Positions 59,657 through 64,000 of a DNA stretch of 64,000 bases are shown one piece after another. Source of the DNA: Sphingomonas sp. TDK1. GTDB taxonomy: Bacteria > Pseudomonadota > Alphaproteobacteria > Sphingomonadales > Sphingomonadaceae. The position numbers were made by a program, and so were the translations under genes. Below the pieces are notes generated by a model. That model was not told the origin of the DNA and searched no databases. It saw nothing but the letters and a program-made list of their open reading frames with translations. Position 1 is the stretch's first letter, and every line of letters begins with the position of its first letter. The stretch spans positions 1-64,000 of the forward strand of contig NZ_LXVY01000027.1 in NCBI RefSeq assembly GCF_001650735.1, in the 5' to 3' direction.

Positions 59657-60529
59657 ATGGCACGCGTAGCATTTATCGGCCTCGGGAATATGGGCGGCGG
59701 GATGGCGGCGAACCTCGCCAAGGCCGGCCACGACGTCCGCGCCTTCGATTTGTCGGCGGAAGCACTGGAGCGCGCCAGGAAGGCGGGCTGCCTGCCCGCC
59801 GCCAGCGCGGCCGAGGCGATCGCCGGGGCCGAGGCGGTCGTCACCATGCTGCCCGCCGGCAGCCATGTGGAGACGCTCTACACCGAGACGCTGCTGGACG
59901 GCGCGGACGCCGGCGCGATCCTGATCGACTGCTCCACGATCGACGTCGCCACCGCCCGGCGGGTGGCCGAGGCCGCCACCCAGCGCGGGCTGCTCGCGGT
60001 CGATGCCCCGGTCTCGGGCGGGATCGCCGCGGCCAATGCCGGCACGCTTACCTTCATGGTCGGCGGCGCGGTGGCGGCGTTCGAACGCGCCGAACCCTTC
60101 CTGGAAGACATGGGCAAGGCAGTGATTCATGCCGGCGCCAGCGGTGCGGGGCAGGCGGCGAAGATCTGCAACAACATGATCCTCGGCGCGACCATGGTCG
60201 CCACCTGCGAAGCCTTTGCGCTCGCGGAAAAGCTCGGCCTCGACCAGCAGCGCTTCTTCGACATCGCCTCGGTCTCTTCGGGCCAGAGCTGGTCGATGAC
60301 GAGCTATTGCCCGGTGCCCGGCGTCGGCCCGGAGACGCCGGCCGATCGCGACTATCAGGGCGGGTTCGCCGCTGCGCTGATGCTCAAGGACCTGCGTCTC
60401 GCGATGGAAGCGGCCACCGCCGTCGGCGCGAAGGTGCCGATGGGCGAGCGGGCGCGGGCGCTCTACGAAGCCTTCGCGGCCGATGGGCAGGGCGGGCTCG
60501 ACTTCTCCGCGATCATCAAGGCGCTCTGA
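59657..60529 (+). CDS. mmsB: 3-hydroxyisobutyrate dehydrogenase
   Basis: A 290-residue beta-hydroxyacid dehydrogenase that oxidises 3-hydroxyisobutyrate to methylmalonate semialdehyde with NAD+. Rossmann start: VAFIGLGNMGGGMAANLAKA. The substrate motif is DAPVSGGIAAANAGTLTFMV, and the catalytic Lys lies in GAGQAAKICNNMILGATMVA. The product feeds MmsA at 54355. ATG 59657 has GGAGGGGAG, which lies in the preceding inverted repeat. Confidence 0.93.
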   Translation: MARVAFIGLGNMGGGMAANLAKAGHDVRAFDLSAEALERARKAGCLPAASAAEAIAGAEAVVTMLPAGSHVETLYTETLLDGADAGAILIDCSTIDVATARRVAEAATQRGLLAVDAPVSGGIAAANAGTLTFMVGGAVAAFERAEPFLEDMGKAVIHAGASGAGQAAKICNNMILGATMVATCEAFALAEKLGLDQQRFFDIASVSSGQSWSMTSYCPVPGVGPETPADRDYQGGFAAALMLKDLRLAMEAATAVGAKVPMGERARALYEAFAADGQGGLDFSAIIKAL

Positions 60530-60702
60530 TCCAGGGCCAAGAAAAAAGTTAATCCGCTTTGAACCCATTGTTCCGGCACGGCCACTGACGGAGCGCGACA
60601 GGCTTTCGGCTACAGGCCCCCTTGTGCCGGGACCTGTCGTGCGTGTCCGGCCCGGCGGCTCCCCTGTGCGCCGGGTCGGGCCATCAAGGGAGAACCAAAG
60701 CA

Positions 60703-61353
60703 ATGCGTATTCTGTTGGGCGCGACCGCGCTCGCTTCGCTCGTCATCGCCGCCCCGGCACTGGCGCAGAGCCGGACCGTCACCGATGCGACCGGCGATTT
60801 CCTCTCCGGCTATACCGGGCCGAAGCTTGCCGATCTGGATGTCACCAGCTTCTCGGTCAGCTATGATTCCGCCGCCAAGATGTTCACGCTCGGCACCACT
60901 TTCGCCGGGGGCATCACCCCGGGCACGCCCGGTTTCTACGTCTACGGCGTCAACACCGGCAAGGGCGCGATCCGTCCGTTCGGCGGCATCGGCCAGGGCA
61001 ATGTCATCTTCGACCAGGCGATCATCGTCCAGAAGGACGGCACGGGGTCGATCGGCGGCACGGCGCTCGATTCGAACTGGGTCGCCATCGCCGGCAACAT
61101 CCTCACCGTGAAGGTGCCGCTGTCGCTGCTGCCGAGCACCGGCTTCTCGCCGACCCACTATGGTTTCAACCTTTGGCCGCGCACCGGCTTCGGCGGCAAT
61201 GCCCAGATCAGCGACTTCGCGCCGGAAAATGCGACGCTTGCCGCTGCCGTGCCGGAGCCGGCAAGCTGGGCGATGCTGATGCTCGGCGCGGGCGCGGCGG
61301 GCGGCATGCTCCGCTATCGCCGCCGTCGCGCAGTTACCCCGGCCGTCGCCTGA
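60703..61353 (+). CDS. PEPxxWA-CTERM sorting domain protein
   Basis: A 216-residue exported protein with a signal peptide (LGATALASLVIAAPALAQ) and a C-terminal sorting tail VPEPASWAMLMLGAGAAGGM followed by LRYRRRR. This is the PEPxxWA variant of the PEP-CTERM signal used with exosortase in sphingomonads, in which the tail is cut and the protein sorted, often to the extracellular matrix. The central ~150 residues (e.g. GDFLSGYTGPKLADLDVTSF and FDQAIIVQKDGTGSIGG) form a beta-rich domain without a family I know. The 5' leader has a GC-rich stem (60651-60675). A single-gene unit before the ECF sigma gene. Confidence 0.85.
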   Translation: MRILLGATALASLVIAAPALAQSRTVTDATGDFLSGYTGPKLADLDVTSFSVSYDSAAKMFTLGTTFAGGITPGTPGFYVYGVNTGKGAIRPFGGIGQGNVIFDQAIIVQKDGTGSIGGTALDSNWVAIAGNILTVKVPLSLLPSTGFSPTHYGFNLWPRTGFGGNAQISDFAPENATLAAAVPEPASWAMLMLGAGAAGGMLRYRRRRAVTPAVA

Positions 61354-61468
61354 TGCAGGCCCGGCCGGGAACGGAAAAACCGCCCGGCCGGAAAATTTTC
61401 ACCTCGGGTCGCACCGGTTGAACCTTCGCTTCCATCCTTGTCTCTAAGGTGGGAGCGAAGGGATCGGC

Positions 61469-62059
61469 GTGGCGCAACGCGAACATCAGGATGGGCGACC
61501 GGCCCGGGACCGTGACGACGAGGAAATGGGCCTCGTCGCGGCCGTTCGCGCGCGTGACCTCCGTGCTTTCGAGCAGCTTTATCGCCGCTACCAGCCCCGG
61601 TTGGCCCGCTTCGTGGGTACGCTGGTGCGATCGCCTGCGCTGGTCGAGGAAGTCGTGAACGACACGCTGATGGTGCTGTGGCAAAAGGCCGGCGACTTCA
61701 CCGGTGCCAGTCGACTGTCCACTTGGTTGTTCGCCATCGCCTATCGCAAGGCGATCCGGGCCCGCAATCGGGAGCCGGTGGCGAGCGAGGACGCGGCGGT
61801 ATTGGAAGCCTTGCCGCACGACAGCCGGGCGGATGCCCCGCTGGCCCAGCATCGGACGCGCGAAGGGCTGCAGCGGGCGATGCAGACCTTGTCCGCCGAC
61901 CATCGGGCGGTGGTGGACCTCACCTATTTTCACGAGATCGGCTATCGGGAGATCGCCGAGATTCTGGGGTGTCCGGTGGACACGGTGAAGACGCGGATGT
62001 TCCATGCCCGCCGCCAGTTGCGGCGAGCCATGGCGGGCGAATTGGCGGACTGGATCTAG
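61469..62059 (+). CDS. ECF-type RNA polymerase sigma factor
   Basis: A 196-residue sigma-70 family ECF factor. Region 2 reads AFEQLYRRYQPRLARFVGTL and VEEVVNDTLMVLWQKAGDF; region 4 reads TLSADHRAVVDLTYFHEIGY, then REIAEILGCPVDTVKTRMFH. A GTG start at 61469 has GGAGCGAAGG. The 3-base gap to the next gene suggests coupling to its anti-sigma factor. I saw no paralogous promoter motif upstream, so autoregulation is not settled. Confidence 0.93.
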   Translation: MAQREHQDGRPARDRDDEEMGLVAAVRARDLRAFEQLYRRYQPRLARFVGTLVRSPALVEEVVNDTLMVLWQKAGDFTGASRLSTWLFAIAYRKAIRARNREPVASEDAAVLEALPHDSRADAPLAQHRTREGLQRAMQTLSADHRAVVDLTYFHEIGYREIAEILGCPVDTVKTRMFHARRQLRRAMAGELADWI

Positions 62060-62062
62060 ACG

Positions 62063-62689
62063 ATGGGCGAACTTCTACATCTGCGTGGCGATCCGCACGA
62101 GGCGACGATGCTGCTGCTGCCCTGGTATGTGACCGGGGAGATCGAGCTGGGCGACCGTCTGCTCGTGGACGCCCACCTGGCCGTCTGCGAGGAATGCAGC
62201 ATGGAACTCGCCGCCGAACGACGGCTGCGCGATGCGGTCGCCGATCTGCCGCCGCCGCATGCGGGCGGATGGGATCGCATGGCTGAAGATCTGTCGCGTG
62301 CCGATCGCACGCCGCGCTTGCCGCGCCGTTTTTCGCGCCGGGTCGGGTGGATCATCGCCGCCCAGGCCGCGGTCGTCGTGCTGGGCCTCGGCGTCATACT
62401 GCAGCTGCAGCAGCAGGCGACGACGTCCGTGTCGTCCGCGCCCTACCATGCACTCGGATCCCCGCCGCCCAGCCAGTCCGGCAATATCCTGGTGATGTTC
62501 GCCCCCGAAACGCGCGAACCTGCGCTGCGCAAGGCGATCGAATCCTCTGGCGCACGGCTGGTCGACGGACCGACTGCTGCCGGCGCTTATCTGCTCGCCA
62601 TCGCGCCGGAGCAGCGCGAAGCCGCGCTTGCCCGGTTGCGGGCGGCGGCGGGTGTGACGATGGCGCAACCCGTCGACGCCGCGCCATGA
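62063..62689 (+). CDS. Anti-sigma factor with a subtilisin-prodomain-like outer domain
   Basis: A 208-residue membrane protein. The cytosolic zinc-binding anti-sigma (ZAS) domain has His38-x3-Cys42-x2-Cys45 (HLAVCEEC). A single membrane helix lies near residues 94-112 (VGWIIAAQAAVVVLGLGVI). The periplasmic C-terminal part (~135-208) reads GNILVMFAPETREPALRKAI, then SSGARLVDGPTAAGAYLLAI and EAALARLRAAAGVTMAQPV. That layout resembles I9/prodomain domains of subtilisins (beta-alpha-beta-beta-alpha-beta ending AxP/Q-type), and also the N-terminal part of the protease encoded next. It ends by ATGA overlap with that protease gene. Confidence 0.85.
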   Translation: MGELLHLRGDPHEATMLLLPWYVTGEIELGDRLLVDAHLAVCEECSMELAAERRLRDAVADLPPPHAGGWDRMAEDLSRADRTPRLPRRFSRRVGWIIAAQAAVVVLGLGVILQLQQQATTSVSSAPYHALGSPPPSQSGNILVMFAPETREPALRKAIESSGARLVDGPTAAGAYLLAIAPEQREAALARLRAAAGVTMAQPVDAAP

Positions 62690-63888
62690 CGTGGTGGCGT
62701 GCCGCGTTGCTGGGGGCCATGACGGTGCTGATGGCGTCGCCGCCGCGCGTCGCCGCGGCCGACGTCCAGCCGCCGCGCATCCTGGTGATGCTGCGATTGG
62801 CGCCGGCGCACTTCCGTGCCGGCAGCGGCTATGGCGGCGGCTATGGCGAGGATCAGTCGGCGGCCGGGCGGCGGCGTATCGCTGCGGCGGTCGCGCGTCG
62901 GAACGGACTGCGTCTCGCCGGCAACTGGCCGATGCCGATGATCGGGATCGACTGTTTCATCATGGAAGTTCCCAGGGGCCAATCTCCCGCCGCCCTGGCC
63001 GCGCAAGTCGCCCGCGATGCCGCGGTCGAATGGTCGGAACCGATCGAGACGTTCCAGGCGGAGGGCGATCCCCTGCCGAACGATCCGCTCTATCCCGCGC
63101 AGCCGGTGGCGCGCGCCTGGCACCTGGCGGTGCTGCATCGGACCGCGACGGGACGGGGCGAGCGGATCGCCGTGATCGACAGCCAGGTCGATCTTCGCCA
63201 TCCCGATCTTGCCGGACAGGTTGCCGTGGACCGGAATTTCGTGGAGGGCGCATCCGTCACGGCCGAGCGGCATGGCACCGGCATCGCCGGGGTGATCGTG
63301 GCGCGGGCGGGCAATGGCATGGGCATTGTCGGTATCGCGCCCGCCGCGCGGCTGCTGGCGCTGCGGGCTTGCCGCGAACAGGGCGAAGGGGCCGGTGCGG
63401 CGACGTTGTGCGACAGCCTGAGCCTCGCCCGCGCGCTCAGCTTCGCGGTGGAGCAGCGTGCCGATGTGATCAATCTCAGCTTGAGCGGCCCGCCGAGCCG
63501 TCTGCTCGAATCGCTGCTGCGGATCGGCGTGGCGCGGGGTGCGACGGTGGTTGCCGCCTATGATCCGCGGCTGCCGGGCGGTGGCTTCCCCGCCACGGTG
63601 CCGGGCGTCATCGCCGTCGCCGAATCCACGGTGGGGCAGGCGGGCGGGCCCTATGTCGCGCCCGGTCGTGATATCCCCACTACCCAGCCCGGGGGGCGCT
63701 GGTATCTGGCAAGCGGTTCTTCCTATGCTGCGGCGGAGGTCAGCGGGCTGGTCGCATTGGTACGGCAGCGCGAAGCGAAGTCCGGCAGGCGTGTTCCGCT
63801 GGTTTCTGCTAGGCCGGGGGGCGGAGAGGTCGATGCCTGTGCGAGCGTGGTGGGGAAGGCGAGATGCCAGGCGGCTGGCCGCCCCTGA
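62686..63888 (+). CDS. Exported subtilisin-like (S8) peptidase with atypical oxyanion residue
   Basis: A 400-residue exported protein. Signal peptide: ALLGAMTVLMASPPRVAA. A prodomain-like segment follows (RILVMLRLAPAHF..., ending near VEWSEPIETFQ). The catalytic triad is Asp165 (IAVIDSQVDLRHPDL), His196 (RHGTGIAGVIV) and Ser346 (ASGSSYAAAEVSG). Where the oxyanion-hole Asn is expected (AAAGN), the sequence is VVAAYDPRLPGGG, giving Asp293. The same change exists in proprotein convertase PC2, so activity is possible but altered. The C-terminal ~40 residues carry two Cys. Translationally coupled to the anti-sigma gene; its 3' end overlaps the next gene. Confidence 0.87.
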   Translation: MTWWRAALLGAMTVLMASPPRVAAADVQPPRILVMLRLAPAHFRAGSGYGGGYGEDQSAAGRRRIAAAVARRNGLRLAGNWPMPMIGIDCFIMEVPRGQSPAALAAQVARDAAVEWSEPIETFQAEGDPLPNDPLYPAQPVARAWHLAVLHRTATGRGERIAVIDSQVDLRHPDLAGQVAVDRNFVEGASVTAERHGTGIAGVIVARAGNGMGIVGIAPAARLLALRACREQGEGAGAATLCDSLSLARALSFAVEQRADVINLSLSGPPSRLLESLLRIGVARGATVVAAYDPRLPGGGFPATVPGVIAVAESTVGQAGGPYVAPGRDIPTTQPGGRWYLASGSSYAAAEVSGLVALVRQREAKSGRRVPLVSARPGGGEVDACASVVGKARCQAAGRP

Positions 63889-64000
63889 TGCGCTGCTCGT
63901 CTGTGCCGCGTGCCTGCTCGCGCCCGGCGCGGCGGCGCAATGGAGCGGGCAGCTGACGGTCACCAACGACGCGCGCTGGCGCGGGCGCAGCATCAGCGAA
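63833..64000 (+). CDS. TorF-type putative porin, N-terminal part (runs off the window)
   Basis: An ATG at 63833 with the strong RBS GGAGAGG opens a frame that stays open to the window end (56 codons). A basic start (PVRAWWGRRDARR) leads to a signal peptide (LLVCAACLLAPGAAAQ) and a mature start WSGQLTVTNDARWRGRSISE. The TVTNDxRWRG/RGRSISE pattern is typical of TorF-family putative porins (Gcw_chp), which usually read LTNDYRFRGISQS. It overlaps the protease gene by 56 bases in another frame, so it is the fourth gene of the sigma cluster. Confidence 0.65.
   Translation, partial: MPVRAWWGRRDARRLAAPDALLVCAACLLAPGAAAQWSGQLTVTNDARWRGRSISE

Noticed and set aside
1..64000. rRNA, tRNA, CRISPR array or insertion sequence
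   Set aside because: No tRNA-like cloverleaf, no rRNA signature, no regularly spaced repeat-spacer pattern and no transposase-like gene were seen.

Overview
The window is GC-rich DNA from an alphaproteobacterium, most likely a sphingomonad (Sphingomonas or a close relative). This rests on three large TonB-dependent receptors, a PEPxxWA-type sorting tail, a TetR/RND multidrug pump of sphingomonad style, a YdbH-YnbE-YdbL trio, and a DUF6894 protein. The parA-parB-rep cassette with its own parS sites and iterons at 4.6-8.6 kb suggests a chromid or megaplasmid. It carries housekeeping-like catabolic genes, such as the complete distal valine pathway. No rRNA, tRNA or CRISPR was seen.

Layout. 0-4.4 kb: a GANTC-site array, an Mfd-like transcription-repair helicase, two small conserved genes. 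4.4-9.6 kb: iteron origin, RPA-type initiator, three parS palindromes, ParB, ParA, a Phd/ParE-type toxin-antitoxin pair and a tiny LuxR-type HTH protein. 9.8-17.3 kb: FadR-family regulator convergent with gluconokinase, then a very large secreted beta-helix/beta-propeller protein and a TonB receptor. 17.4-25.8 kb: TetR regulator, a lipoprotein, and a tripartite RND efflux operon. Three copies of a TetR-like operator (ATACCG-N2-CGGTAT type) tie the regulator to the pump promoter. 25.8-31.7 kb: ROK regulator and a divergent TonB receptor-YdcF-S1/P1 nuclease operon sharing a ROK-like operator. 31.5-42.5 kb: a minus-strand operon (DUF1080, three Tat-exported Gfo/Idh/MocA proteins, an ApbE flavin transferase, a GPH-type sugar transporter) opposite another TonB receptor. 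It looks like a periplasmic 3-keto-glycoside pathway. 42.6-46.3 kb: YdbH-YnbE-YdbL lipid bridge. 46.3-52.3 kb: dctA plus a co-oriented outer membrane porin, divergent from dctB-dctD; this DctD lacks the sigma-54 contact loop. 52.4-53.3 kb: secreted esterase. 53.3-60.5 kb: LysR regulator and the valine (isobutyryl-CoA to propionyl-CoA) genes, interrupted by a GIY-YIG nuclease gene sitting between two inverted 94-bp palindromic elements. 60.7-64 kb: PEPxxWA protein, then an ECF sigma / anti-sigma / subtilisin-like protease / porin (cut by the window end) cluster.

The two most unusual items are the GIY-YIG unit bounded by inverted REP-like elements (55886-56423) and the sigma-factor cluster. In the latter, the outer domain of the anti-sigma factor resembles the prodomain of the protease encoded next to it, and that protease has an Asp where the oxyanion-hole Asn is expected. 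Long open frames on the antisense strand of most genes are a by-product of high GC content and were left out.
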